Source: Acetobacteraceae bacterium
GTDB lineage: Bacteria; Pseudomonadota; Alphaproteobacteria; Acetobacterales; Acetobacteraceae
Reading direction: 5' to 3'
Assembly (NCBI GenBank): GCA_947373495.1
Contig: CANBXZ010000008.1
Span: forward strand, 1 to 45,493
Length of the DNA stretch: 45,493 bases
The position numbers and the translations under genes are program-made. Shown in pieces: positions 24,801 through 33,597 of this stretch (position 1 is its first letter; every line of letters starts with the position of its first letter). The notes below the pieces were generated by a model. It worked only from the letters and a program-made list of their open reading frames with translations. It ran no database searches and was not told the origin of the DNA.

Positions 24801-27800
24801 ACCGCGATGCCGTGCTGCACGTTGTCCAGCATGGCCTGCAGCAGGGCGGCCCGATGCTGCGCCGCGGCCTTGGTCTGGCTCAGTTCGGTGACATCGCTGT
24901 AGGTCACCACGAAGCCGCCATCCGGTGTCGGGTCGGAGGCGATTTCCAGGATGGTGCCGTTGGGCCGTTGCCGGGTGTAGCGGAAGGCGCGGCGGCGGTC
25001 CGGCCGCTGCGTGCCATCCACCAGCGGCCGTTGGCCGCTGGGGCCGAACTCGCCGGCAAGCAGTTGCGCCTCGCCCAGCTCGTGCAGGGTGGTGCCCGGC
25101 CGCAGGCTGCCCTCGGGCAGGCCGATCAATCCGGCGGTCAGGGCGCTGGCGCTGACCACGCGCTGCGCGCTGTCGAACAGCACGATGCCGTGGCGCATGT
25201 TGTCCAGCATCACCTCCAGCACGCCGGCGCGGCGCTGCGCCTCGGCGCGGGCCTGCTCCAGCGCGGTGATGTCGGTATGGGTGATGACGAAGCCACCATC
25301 CGGCATGGGCGCCGAGGTGACCTCGATGATGGCGCCGTTCCGCAGGTGCCGCAGGTAGCGGTGGTGCTGGCCGCGGTCCATCGTCAGCACCGTGGTGGCG
25401 ATGCGCGTGGCTTCCGGCTCGGCGCCGAAGAAGCCGGAACGGTGCTGCCGCTTGACCAGGTCTTCCAGCAGGTGGTCGGCGTACAGCTCCATCTCCGGCA
25501 GGCCCATGCCGGGGCCGGCCAGGCGGTTGGCCACGCGCAGCCGGCGGTCTGGCCCGTACAGCGCGATGCCGTGCTGGATGTTGTCCAGCATGGCCTGTTG
25601 CAGGTCGGCGCGCTGCTGCGCCTCATGCTGGGCGGTGGCCAGGGCGGTGATGTCGGAAATGGTGATGACGAAGCCACCATCCTCGGTCGGCTCGGAATGG
25701 ATCTCCATGATCCGGCCGTTCGGCCAGTGGCGCAGGTGGCGGATCGGCAGGCTGCGGTCCAACGCCAGCAGTTCGGCTTCGGTCCGCCGGGCGGCCTCGC
25801 CCTGGCCGAACACGCCGGAATCATGCTGCAGCCGCACCAGGGCGGCATAGGGCCGCCCCACCATCACCGTATCGGGCGGCAGCCCGCACAGCGCGCGGAA
25901 CAACGTGTTGGCGGTGCGCAGCACCCGGTCCGGCCCGTACATGGCAATGCCGTGGCGCATGTGGTCCTGCATCACCTGCAGGTCGCGGGCGCGCTCGGCG
26001 GCCTCGGCCTCGGCCCGGGCGCGGGCGGGGATTTCGCCGAAGGTGATGACGAAGCCGCCATCCGGGGTCGGGTCGGAGGTGACCTCGATGATGCGGCCGT
26101 CGTTGACGTGGCGCTGGGTGCGCAGCGGGGTGCAGCGGTCTGCCCGCGTCAGGGCCAGGATGGCGGCTTCCTGGTCGGGGTCCTGGTCGAAATAGCCAAC
26201 GGTCGCCAGGGCGCGCAGCAGGGCTTCCTGGGTCATGCCCGGCCGCAGGGTGCCGGCGGGCAGGCCGGTAACCTGGGTGGCCAGGGCGTTGGCGACGATG
26301 AGCCGATGGTCGGGGCCGAACATGGCAATGCCGTGGCGCATGTTGTCCAGCGCCGCCTGCAGCATGCTGGCGCGGCTCTGCGCCTCGGCTTCCGCCCGGG
26401 CCAGCGCGGTGATGTCGATGTGGCTGAGCACGAAGCCGCCATCCGGCATCGGGTCGGACCGCACTTCCAGCATGCGGCCATCGGCGGTCCGGCGCTGGTG
26501 GCGATGGGCCTGCCGGCGGTCCTGGGCCAGGGCCTGCACCGTCAGCCGCTCCGCCGCCGCCCGGTCTCCGGTGGCATTGACCGCCAGCTGCTCGCCGACC
26601 AGGTCGTCCAGCAGGGCGCCGGGCGTCAGGCTGGCAGCCGGTATGCCGCCCAGTTCGGCCGAGAGCGGGTTGGCCGCCACCAGCCGGCGGTCGGGGCCGA
26701 ACAGCGCCACGCCCATGCCCAGGTTGTCGATCATGGCCTGGAGCGTGGCGGCCCGTTGCTGGGCTTGTTCCTCGGCCCGGGCCCGGGCGGTGATGTCGAT
26801 GTAGGTGCGGACGAAGCCCCCCCCCGGCGTGGGGTCGGACGCGATGTCGAGGATGCTGCCATCCGGCCGCTGCCGGGTGTAGCGATGCGGCTGGCTGGCG
26901 TCGTGCTGTTCCGAAATGGCGATGAGCGCGCGGGCTTCGCTGGCGGTGCCGAACTCGCCGGCCTCGGCCTGCAGGGCGCGCAGTTCCGCCACGCTGGTGC
27001 CGGGGCGCATCGCTTCCTGCGGCAGGCCCACCAGCCGGGCCGCCAGCGCGTTGGAGGTGATGAGCCGCCGGTCGCTGTCGAACAGCGCGATGCCATGGCG
27101 CATGCTGTCCAGCATCACCTGCATCAGCGCCGCGCGCTGGGTGGCTTCCGCCTGGGCCTGGTGCAGCAGGGTGATGTCGGCCAGCACCTGCACGTAGCCG
27201 CCATCCGGCAGCGGCGCCGAATGGATCTCGATGGCGGTGCCATCCGGCCGCACCCGGCGGCGCAGTGTCGGCTCGGCGGCCAGCGGGGTCAGGTTGGCGG
27301 CGACCAGCGCCTCGATATCGCCCGGGCCGTAAAGCCCGGCCTCGGCGCGGCGGCGGGCCACCACCTCGCGGTGGTCACCCACCTTCAGCTCGGAGCCGGC
27401 GAAGAAGCGGTGGCAGCCACTGTTCAGCAGCACGATGCGCATGTCCGCGCCCACCACCATCACGCCCAGCGGCAGCGCTTCCAGCACCGCGTCCAGCATG
27501 CGGGCGCGGCGACGCGCCTCGTCCTCCGCCCGCTTGGCCGCGGTGATGTCGGTCACCTCCACCAGCCAGCCGCCTTCGGCCACCGGCTGGCTTTCGAAGT
27601 GCAGCACCCGGCCATTGGGCCTTTCGCGGGTATGCTGGTGCGGCCGGGTGCGGTCGATCAACGCCCGGCTGGCCAGCAGGGCCTCGGGGTCGGCATTGGC
27701 GAAGTCGCCGCGGCGGGCCAGTTCCCGCAGCAGGTCGGGGTAGCTGGTGCCGGGGGGCAGCAGGCCGCGGGGCAACCCGAGCAGGCGTTCATAGGCCGCG

Positions 27801-28282
27801 TTGTTCAGCACCAGCTTGTGGTCGGGGTCGTACACCGCCAGCCCGGCATGCAGCCGATGCAGCACATCCTCCAGCCGGCGGGCCAGGGCTTCGGCTTCTC
27901 CCCCGGCCGCGGCCACGTCGGTCACGTCCAGCAGCAGGCTGACAAAGCCGCCATCCGGCAACGGGCTGGAATGCAGGTCATAGACCCGGCCATCCTCCCG
28001 CCGCAGCAGGCGGCGCAGCGGGCGGCTGCGGTCCTGCCGAACATGCGCCTCGGCCAGGGCTTCCGGGTCGCCCGGGCCCAGCAGGCCACGATGCGCGATC
28101 ATCCGGCTGGCTTCCGCCAGGGAGGTGCCGAGCGGCATGCGGCTGGCATTGACCCCGGCGCTTTCCCGCGCGGCGGCATTGGCGAAGGCCAGGTGCTGCG
28201 TGCCGTCATACACCCAGATCGGGCAGGGCAGCGCCATGGCCACGGCGGCGAGCAGGCCGTGGAGTTCCGGCGTATCGGTCAT
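21857..28282 (-). CDS. Giant orphan histidine kinase with 15 tandem PAS-type units
   Basis: This is a 2141-residue sensor histidine kinase with no visible membrane segment. Residues 1-1902 are 15 consecutive PAS_7-like units of 122-144 residues. Unit starts are 1, 145, 271, 395, 522, 649, 776, 903, 1030, 1156, 1283, 1405, 1527, 1649 and 1774. Most open RHGI(A/V)L(F/Y), pass through R-L-V-x-A-N-A-L, and close with SDPTPDGGFVVTxxDIT plus a helical linker containing AEAQxRA. A HisKA domain follows, with MTHELRTPLN and His1910 as the phosphoacceptor. The HATPase has NLLSNAVKF, RDTGIGV and GSGLGLYL. No receiver or HPt domain is present and no response regulator gene is nearby, so the output is unknown. 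The ATG at 28282 overlaps the ctaA TGA, so expression is probably coupled to heme A synthase. The ligand of the PAS units cannot be told from sequence. Confidence 0.92.
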   Translation of the reverse strand: MTDTPELHGLLAAVAMALPCPIWVYDGTQHLAFANAAARESAGVNASRMPLGTSLAEASRMIAHRGLLGPGDPEALAEAHVRQDRSRPLRRLLRREDGRVYDLHSSPLPDGGFVSLLLDVTDVAAAGGEAEALARRLEDVLHRLHAGLAVYDPDHKLVLNNAAYERLLGLPRGLLPPGTSYPDLLRELARRGDFANADPEALLASRALIDRTRPHQHTRERPNGRVLHFESQPVAEGGWLVEVTDITAAKRAEDEARRRARMLDAVLEALPLGVMVVGADMRIVLLNSGCHRFFAGSELKVGDHREVVARRRAEAGLYGPGDIEALVAANLTPLAAEPTLRRRVRPDGTAIEIHSAPLPDGGYVQVLADITLLHQAQAEATQRAALMQVMLDSMRHGIALFDSDRRLITSNALAARLVGLPQEAMRPGTSVAELRALQAEAGEFGTASEARALIAISEQHDASQPHRYTRQRPDGSILDIASDPTPGGGFVRTYIDITARARAEEQAQQRAATLQAMIDNLGMGVALFGPDRRLVAANPLSAELGGIPAASLTPGALLDDLVGEQLAVNATGDRAAAERLTVQALAQDRRQAHRHQRRTADGRMLEVRSDPMPDGGFVLSHIDITALARAEAEAQSRASMLQAALDNMRHGIAMFGPDHRLIVANALATQVTGLPAGTLRPGMTQEALLRALATVGYFDQDPDQEAAILALTRADRCTPLRTQRHVNDGRIIEVTSDPTPDGGFVITFGEIPARARAEAEAAERARDLQVMQDHMRHGIAMYGPDRVLRTANTLFRALCGLPPDTVMVGRPYAALVRLQHDSGVFGQGEAARRTEAELLALDRSLPIRHLRHWPNGRIMEIHSEPTEDGGFVITISDITALATAQHEAQQRADLQQAMLDNIQHGIALYGPDRRLRVANRLAGPGMGLPEMELYADHLLEDLVKRQHRSGFFGAEPEATRIATTVLTMDRGQHHRYLRHLRNGAIIEVTSAPMPDGGFVITHTDITALEQARAEAQRRAGVLEVMLDNMRHGIVLFDSAQRVVSASALTAGLIGLPEGSLRPGTTLHELGEAQLLAGEFGPSGQRPLVDGTQRPDRRRAFRYTRQRPNGTILEIASDPTPDGGFVVTYSDVTELSQTKAAAQHRAALLQAMLDNVQHGIAVYDQEGRLVTANHMAADHCGLTPEEMQPGLLHAELIRLQFQRGAFGAGAQAEAFLRETLARDWHQPCRFQRTDSRGRVLDISGNPMPDGGYVLGWSDITPLLEAQAEAARRATVLHVMMNNMRHGISLYDADQRLVAANALVAQMNGALEGPSRIGWTLRQLLEEQQALGRLSEAQKLRQLALDRSQPDRAVASLPNGAVLEVRSDPTPDGGFVVTHSDVTELSMARAQAQNRADVLQVMMDGMRHGIALFNLRHELVEHNALAARLAGLPLDHAPVGTTFKDVVEEQVRRGIIDTEHAHYALGLDRTKPARYLREGPDGTMLEIGSDPTPDGGFVMTLTDVTSLARTEAESRHRAELLQLMLENMRHGIVRYDRDRRLVMANHLALELHGLPPDTNLVGMREPDIVRMLYERGEVSEALWRSSVNADITTARRITRTRPNGTVVSFTANPTPGGGYVVTISDISDLVAAETAASQRAAILQVMLDNIRHGICYYGPDRRVVAANALAARLGGHAPDALVAGVSLDQLIAEQLDSGAVPAGAEAIARQALTLDRSKPSRHTRPTGDGRTLEVTSDPTPDGGFVVTSTDITRLVEAEAVAQSRATTLGVMLDNIRHGIVLFDADHRLVAANPRVHHMLGLPEDALRAGLPLPDYIRRLAQAGVYGSDAEALDRAEATLARFNPAHSNQHVRTGPQGQIIEVVSDPTPDGGFVLTYTDATEERRVRSELQAAREAAEAANLAKSRFLATMTHELRTPLNAVIGFSEALQTAPDAERAREYLGSIHEAGRHLLSLIDDILDVTRAETTGFQVAVGEVDLQPLCEGVVRVMRAAATSGQVALALDLAPELPALRADEVRLRQVLLNLLSNAVKFTPAQGSVTLSAGMDQDGSLVVRVRDTGIGVKPEDMPRAFQPFSQLESSLARRFPGSGLGLYLSRALAEAQGAKLTLESGPGVGTTAVLRFPPNRLVPCAPDTPPTQPVFAP
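22577..27850 (-). repeat. Fourteen tandem PAS-coding units, 366-387 bp each
   Basis: PAS units 2 to 15 of the giant kinase occupy this block. A recurrent DNA box close to gaagccgccatccgg appears roughly every 366-381 bases on the plus strand. It codes for the PDGGF segment of the units. The copies are diverged outside this box and the RHGI start, so they are old relative to a fresh amplification. They still share enough identity to recombine. Confidence 0.88.
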
Positions 28283-29349
28283 GGCGTGGCCCCCCCGGGC
28301 GCCCGGCGCAGCGCGTGCAGCAGGAGCAGCAGCATGGTCAGTACCAGCACCGCGGTGGCCTGGTGCAGGGTGCCGAGCCAGACCGGCACCACCAGCAGCA
28401 GGGTGGCGATGCCCAGCAGGTATTGCAGCGCCACCGCGCCACCCAGCCCCAGGCAGGCGCGCCGCGCCGCGCCGGGCGGCAGCAGGCGCCAGCCCAGCCA
28501 GGCGCAGCCCAGCGCCACCAGCCCGCCCAGCGTGGCCAGCAGGCGATGGTTGAACTGCACCGCGGCGATGTTCTCGGTAAGGTTGCGCAGCCAGGGCGAC
28601 AGGTCGGCATAGCCGGCGGGCACCAGGCGGCCATCCATCAGCGGGAAGGTGTTGTAGGTGAAGCCGGCATGCAGCCCGGCCACGAAGCCGCCGGCCAGCA
28701 TGGTGGCCAGCAGCAGCAGCGTGGCCGCATGCGCCGCACCGCGCAGCCGCCCGGCGCCGGCCGGCAGCGGCGTGGCCCGCGGCCGCAGCAGCGAAAGCGC
28801 GGTCCAGACCAGCGCCGCGTACAGCAGCAGCGCCATGCCCAGATGCGCCACCAGCCGATAGGGCGAGACCGCGGTGCGATCCGCCTCGAACCCCGAGGCC
28901 ACCATGAACCAGCCGATGGCGCCCTGCATGCCGCCCAGCACGAACAGCAGCCCCAGCCGTGGCAGCAGCCGGCGCGGCACCAGGCCCCGCCACCAGAACC
29001 ACAGCAACGGCAGCAGGAAGGCCAGGCCGATCAGCCGGCCCCACAGCCGATGCGCCCATTCCAGCCAGAAAATCTCCTTGAAGCCGGCCAGGTCCAGCCC
29101 CGCATTCACCACCGCGTATTGCGGAATGGTGCGGTACAGCCCGAACAGCCGCTGCCATTCCGCTTCCGACAGCGGCGGCAGGGTGCCGCGGAACGGTGCC
29201 CATTCCATGATGGAAAGGCCGGAGCCGGTCAGCCGGGTGGCGCCGCCCAGCGCCACCATGGCCCAGACCATGGCGGCCACCAGCAGCAGCCAGCGGGCAA
29301 GAAGGCGGGAAGGGCGGTCGGTTTCGGCGGGGCGGGCATCGAAGGGCAT
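28279..29349 (-). CDS. ctaA: Heme A synthase (COX15/CtaA)
   Basis: This 356-residue polytopic inner-membrane protein converts heme O to heme A for aa3-type cytochrome oxidases. Conserved stretches with the heme-ligand histidines are visible: GGATRLTGSGLSIMEWAP, EWAHRLWGRLIGLAFL, VAHLGMALLLYAALVW, FNHRLLATLGGLVALG and LHQATAVLVL. About eight hydrophobic helices fit the family. The Cox15-type sequence, without the Cys pair of Bacillus CtaA, is usual for alphaproteobacteria. The ATG at 29349 is preferred over an in-frame GTG at 29385. Its TGA overlaps the kinase ATG (28279-28282). A possible -10 TATAGT lies 7 bases upstream. Confidence 0.93.
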   Translation of the reverse strand: MPFDARPAETDRPSRLLARWLLLVAAMVWAMVALGGATRLTGSGLSIMEWAPFRGTLPPLSEAEWQRLFGLYRTIPQYAVVNAGLDLAGFKEIFWLEWAHRLWGRLIGLAFLLPLLWFWWRGLVPRRLLPRLGLLFVLGGMQGAIGWFMVASGFEADRTAVSPYRLVAHLGMALLLYAALVWTALSLLRPRATPLPAGAGRLRGAAHAATLLLLATMLAGGFVAGLHAGFTYNTFPLMDGRLVPAGYADLSPWLRNLTENIAAVQFNHRLLATLGGLVALGCAWLGWRLLPPGAARRACLGLGGAVALQYLLGIATLLLVVPVWLGTLHQATAVLVLTMLLLLLHALRRAPGGATP

Positions 29350-29356
29350 GGCGCTT

Positions 29357-29362
29357 ACTATA
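29357..29362 (-). promoter_or_regulatory. Possible -10 box for ctaA (near-leaderless)
   Basis: On the minus strand, TATAGT (5 of 6 to the sigma-70 -10 consensus) ends 7 bases before the ctaA ATG, in an otherwise very GC-rich gap shared with the divergent glycosyltransferase. No convincing -35 is seen 16-18 bases upstream. If it is used, the mRNA would have almost no leader. Confidence 0.3.
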
Positions 29363-29453
29363 GGTTGCCTTGGTGCTTCCGGCACCCCGCGGGTGGTGGC
29401 CCCGGCAGGTGGCGCTTGCCGGGGTGGGGCCGGGCTGCTACCGCACCGCCCGC

Positions 29454-30314
29454 ATGTCGCCCATCCCCTTCGCGCCGCCCCCCGCTGCTTCCGCCGTGCC
29501 CGCCGTGGTGCCGCTGGTTTCGGTTGTGGTGCCGGTGCGCAACGAAGCCCCGAACATCGCCCCGCTGGTGACGGAGATCGAGGCCGCCCTGGCCGGGGTG
29601 CCGCATGAGATCATCTATGTGGATGACGGTTCCACCGACACCACCCCGGCGGAACTGGCGGCGGCGGCGGCCTGGGCCCCGCTGCGCTGGCTGCGCCACC
29701 GGGCCAGCTGCGGCCAGTCCGCCGCCGTGGTCACCGGGGTAAGGGCAGCGCGCGGCCGCTGGATCGCCACGCTGGACGGCGATGGCCAGAACGACCCGGC
29801 CGACATTCCCCGCCTGCTGGCCCGCGCCGAGGCCGAGGCCGCCGCCGGGCAGGGCGCCATCCTGGTGGCCGGCTGGCGGGTGACGCGCAAGGACAGCTGG
29901 GTGAAGCGGCGCAGCAGCCGCATTGCCAACCGCATCCGCGTGGCGCTGCTGCACGACGCCACGCCCGACACCGGCTGTGGCCTGAAGGTCTTCCCGCGCG
30001 AGCTGTTCCTGCTGCTGCCGGCCTTCGACCACATGCATCGCTACCTGCCGGCGCTGGTGCTGCGCCAGGGCGGGGTGGTGGTGAGCGAGCCGGTGAACCA
30101 CCGGCACCGGACCCGCGGCGTTTCCAACTATGGCACGCTGGACCGGCTGGCGGTGGCCTTCTTCGACCTGGTGGGGGTTATCTGGCTGCAACGGCGCTGG
30201 AAGCGGCCGGTGGTCGAAGCCTCCGGCGAGCGAGGCTCCGAGGCAGCCTCAGGCGGGTTGGGCGCAGGCCAGGCCCTGGCCGGGCAGCCCGTGGTCAAAG
30301 CCCCCGGCGCATGA
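29454..30314 (+). CDS. Family 2 glycosyltransferase, dolichol-phosphate-mannose synthase-like
   Basis: This 286-residue GT2 enzyme is related to polyprenyl-phosphate sugar transferases. It has VSVVVPVRNEAPNIAPLVTE, EIIYVDDGSTDTTPAEL, WIATLDGDGQNDPADIPRLL (the DXD site) and the downstream TPDTGCGLKVFPRELF and EPVNHRHRTRGVSNYGTLDR. It lacks the two C-terminal membrane helices found in some relatives. It would charge a polyprenyl phosphate with a sugar at the cytoplasmic face of the membrane, perhaps for LPS or exopolysaccharide. The ATG at 29454 starts the protein. The last 30 or so residues are low complexity and coded by a repeat-bearing stretch. The stop overlaps the next gene by ATGA. Confidence 0.85.
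   Translation: MSPIPFAPPPAASAVPAVVPLVSVVVPVRNEAPNIAPLVTEIEAALAGVPHEIIYVDDGSTDTTPAELAAAAAWAPLRWLRHRASCGQSAAVVTGVRAARGRWIATLDGDGQNDPADIPRLLARAEAEAAAGQGAILVAGWRVTRKDSWVKRRSSRIANRIRVALLHDATPDTGCGLKVFPRELFLLLPAFDHMHRYLPALVLRQGGVVVSEPVNHRHRTRGVSNYGTLDRLAVAFFDLVGVIWLQRRWKRPVVEASGERGSEAASGGLGAGQALAGQPVVKAPGA
30209..30309 (+). repeat. Imperfect direct repeats at the 3' end of the glycosyltransferase gene
   Basis: A 20-base segment at 30209-30228 (core tggtcgaagcctccggcg) recurs at 30290-30309 (core tggtcaaagcccccggcg) with three mismatches. Between them, gaggct (30232-30237) and agcctc (30245-30250) can form a hairpin. The stretch codes for the unconserved Gly/Ala/Ser tail of the enzyme. Confidence 0.6.
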
Positions 30315-30982
30315 CGCCGCGCGTTGCCGCCACGCTGAAGCTGGTGGTGATGGCCGCCGGGCTGGCCGGGGCCGGGCTGCTGCTGCGCGCCTTCGGCGCC
30401 GCCCCCGGCACCGAATGGGTGGACCTTCACGTGCGCGGCCAGGGCCTGGGCGGGGAATTGATGTTCCTGGCCCTGGGCGCGGCGTTGACCGCGGTGGGGG
30501 TGCCGCGGCAGGCGGTGGCTTTCCTCGGCGCCTATGCCTTCGGGGTTGCGGTGGGCACCCTGCTGGCGCTGCTGGCCACGCTGGCCGGCTGTGGCCTGAG
30601 CTTCTACTGGGCCCGGCTGGTGGCGCGGGACTGGGCGGAACGCCGGATGTCCGGCCGCTTCGGCCGCCGGCTGCGGCCGCTGCGGGATGCGCTGGCGGCC
30701 AGCCCGTTCGGCGCCACGCTGGCGCTGCGGCTGCTGCCGCTGGGCAACAACCTGGCGCTGAACCTGCTGGCCGGCATGGCCGGCGTGGCCTTCCTACCCT
30801 ACCTGGCCGCCAGCGCCCTGGGCTACCTGCCGCAAACCCTGGTCTTCGCCTTCCTGGGCAAGGGGGTGCGGGTGGATGGCGCCTGGCAATTGGCGCTGGC
30901 CGCCGGGCTGTTCGTGGTCTCGGTGGCCATCGGCTTCTGGCTGCTGCGGCGGGACCGCACGGCCTGGGCGATGGAAGGGTAG
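30311..30982 (+). CDS. VTT/DedA (TVP38/TMEM64)-type membrane protein
   Basis: This 223-residue integral membrane protein is of the VTT (SNARE-associated, DedA-like) superfamily. The family is linked to lipid carrier or phospholipid flipping and membrane homeostasis. The central domain shows GVPRQAVAFLGAYAFGVAVG, then RFGRRLRPLRDALAASPFGA, LALRLLPLGNNLALNLLAGM and LAASALGYLPQTLVFAFLGK, with five to six hydrophobic helices overall. The RLLP-GNN-NLLAG region corresponds to the conserved re-entrant segment. It overlaps the preceding glycosyltransferase by 4 bases, which supports a shared role in polyprenyl-phosphate or envelope lipid handling (inference). Confidence 0.82.
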   Translation: MTPRVAATLKLVVMAAGLAGAGLLLRAFGAAPGTEWVDLHVRGQGLGGELMFLALGAALTAVGVPRQAVAFLGAYAFGVAVGTLLALLATLAGCGLSFYWARLVARDWAERRMSGRFGRRLRPLRDALAASPFGATLALRLLPLGNNLALNLLAGMAGVAFLPYLAASALGYLPQTLVFAFLGKGVRVDGAWQLALAAGLFVVSVAIGFWLLRRDRTAWAMEG

Positions 30983-31042
30983 GCAGGACCGCCCGCGGCG
31001 GATGCCGCGCGGCGTGAACGAGCCTCCCGGGCCCGCCGGCGC

Positions 31043-31318
31043 TCAATGCAGCCGGAACTGCCCGGCCGCGTAGCGCAACTCCGCCGGCTGGGTCAGCGCG
31101 GCGGAAGCCACCCGCACCGAATGCAACGAGCCCTCGATCTCGCGCCGCCAGAAGGCAAGGAACCGCTCCAGTTCCGGGAACTCCGGCGCGCGGTCCAGCT
31201 TCTGCCAGACGAAGCTCTGCAAGACGCCGGGATGGTCCGGCAGGTGGTAGAGGATTTCGGCCGTGGTCAGCCGCCAATCCGGAATCCGCACGAAGCCCTG
31301 CAACATCTGCTGAAGCAC
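31043..31318 (-). CDS. usg: Usg family protein
   Basis: This 91-residue protein matches the alphaproteobacterial Usg family, small proteins first noted near tryptophan genes and still of unknown function. The signature is nearly complete: WRLTTAEILYHLPDHPGVLQ, SFVWQKLDRAPEFPELERFL, FWRREIEGSLHSVRVA, and a final PAELRYAAGQFRLH. It is transcribed away from groES, sharing a 258-bp regulatory gap. The start MLQQMLQGF at 31318 gives the normal family length. No trp genes are nearby. Confidence 0.85.
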   Translation of the reverse strand: MLQQMLQGFVRIPDWRLTTAEILYHLPDHPGVLQSFVWQKLDRAPEFPELERFLAFWRREIEGSLHSVRVASAALTQPAELRYAAGQFRLH

Positions 31319-31407
31319 CAGGACAACCCCTTTCCCTTGCTGCCGGTGCCAAGCATGCCACGAGGGATATGTTGCCTTGCAACAAAAATACCTTTGATAT
31401 CAGTCGA

Positions 31408-31434
31408 TTAGCACTCGCTCTCGGAGAGTGCTGC
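31408..31434 (+). promoter_or_regulatory. CIRCE operator 1 (HrcA site)
   Basis: The sequence is ttagcactc, nine bases, then gagtgctgc. It matches the CIRCE consensus TTAGCACTC-N9-GAGTGCTAA except for the last two positions of the right arm. It lies upstream of the groESL promoter, so HrcA bound here would repress the chaperonin operon. The hrcA gene is outside the window. Confidence 0.9.
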
Positions 31435-31441
31435 AAGTACC

Positions 31442-31470
31442 TTGACTGTTCCGACGCAGGGCCCTACATC
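31442..31470 (+). promoter_or_regulatory. groESL promoter candidate
   Basis: TTGACT (31442-31447) is followed after 17 bases by TACATC (31465-31470), a sigma-70-like arrangement. CTTGACT with CCCTACAT could also be read as an alphaproteobacterial RpoH-type promoter. The predicted start of transcription falls at the second CIRCE element, a usual arrangement for HrcA control. Confidence 0.6.
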
Positions 31471-31471
31471 G

Positions 31472-31498
31472 CTGGCACTCCTCTCGGGGGAGTGCCAG
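31472..31498 (+). promoter_or_regulatory. CIRCE-like operator 2, perfect palindrome
   Basis: ctggcactc, nine bases (ctctcgggg), then gagtgccag: a perfect 9-bp inverted repeat with the CIRCE core GCACTC-N9-GAGTGC and compensating changes in the outer three pairs. Its centre is 64 bases from that of the first element, and the promoter lies between the two. Confidence 0.8.
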
Positions 31499-31576
31499 CG
31501 GGCCTTTTGAGGCGGTTGGCACCCTGCCTGGGCAGAGAGGTAAACCCTGGACCAAGACGTCAGGAGAGGACTCGCA

Positions 31577-31864
31577 ATGACCTTCCGTCCCCTGCATGAC
31601 CGCGTACTCGTTCGCCGTGTCACGGCCGAAGAGAAGACCGCGGGCGGCATCATCATCCCCGACACCGCCAAGGAAAAGCCGCAGGAAGGTGAAGTCATCT
31701 CCGTCGGCTCCGGCACCCTGAACGACAAGGGCGAACTCCGCGCCCTGGACGTGAAGGCCGGCGACCGCATCCTGTTCGGCAAGTGGTCGGGCACCGAAGT
31801 GAAGCTCAATGGTGAGGAGCTCCTGATCATGAAGGAGTCCGACATCATGGGCATCCTGGCCTGA
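31577..31864 (+). CDS. groES: Co-chaperonin GroES
   Basis: This 95-residue co-chaperonin caps the GroEL cavity during protein folding. Landmarks are [13 protein letters not shown], the mobile loop region [19 protein letters not shown], and [21 protein letters not shown] strong ribosome site AGGAGAGGA precedes the ATG. It is the first gene of the groESL operon behind two CIRCE elements, with groEL 32 bases downstream. The AT content of the leader is clearly higher than that of neighbouring DNA. Confidence 0.98.
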   Translation: MTFRPLHDRVLVRRVTAEEKTAGGIIIPDTAKEKPQEGEVISVGSGTLNDKGELRALDVKAGDRILFGKWSGTEVKLNGEELLIMKESDIMGILA

Positions 31865-31878
31865 TTCGCCGAAACTAA

Positions 31879-33540
<1,662 letters not shown>

Positions 33541-33566
33541 GTCCGGCTACCCGTACCAGAGACGAG

Positions 33567-33597
33567 AGGGGCGGCCGGCAACGGTCGCCCCTTTTTT
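33567..33597 (+). terminator. Intrinsic terminator of groESL
   Basis: A 10-bp stem, aggggcggcc (33567-33576) with ggtcgcccct (33583-33592, one G-U pair), closes a 6-base loop and is followed by a run of six T (33592-33597). It is the clearest Rho-independent terminator in the window. Confidence 0.92.

Noticed and set aside
22577..27850. A CRISPR-like or other regulatory repeat array suggested by the regular recurrence of gaagccgccatc boxes
   Set aside because: The period is 366-381 bp and the boxes code for the conserved PDGGF of PAS units in one continuous reading frame.
22061..28612. A 2183-codon open frame on the plus strand opposite the PAS kinase
   Set aside because: It is the antisense of the PAS array. 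The repeated PDGGF boxes and high GC at third positions keep the complementary frame open. The translation is His/Gln/Arg-rich with no domain.
31369..31599. A 76-codon plus-strand frame between usg and groES
   Set aside because: It spans both CIRCE elements and the groESL promoter and overlaps the start of groES. Its translation has no family character.
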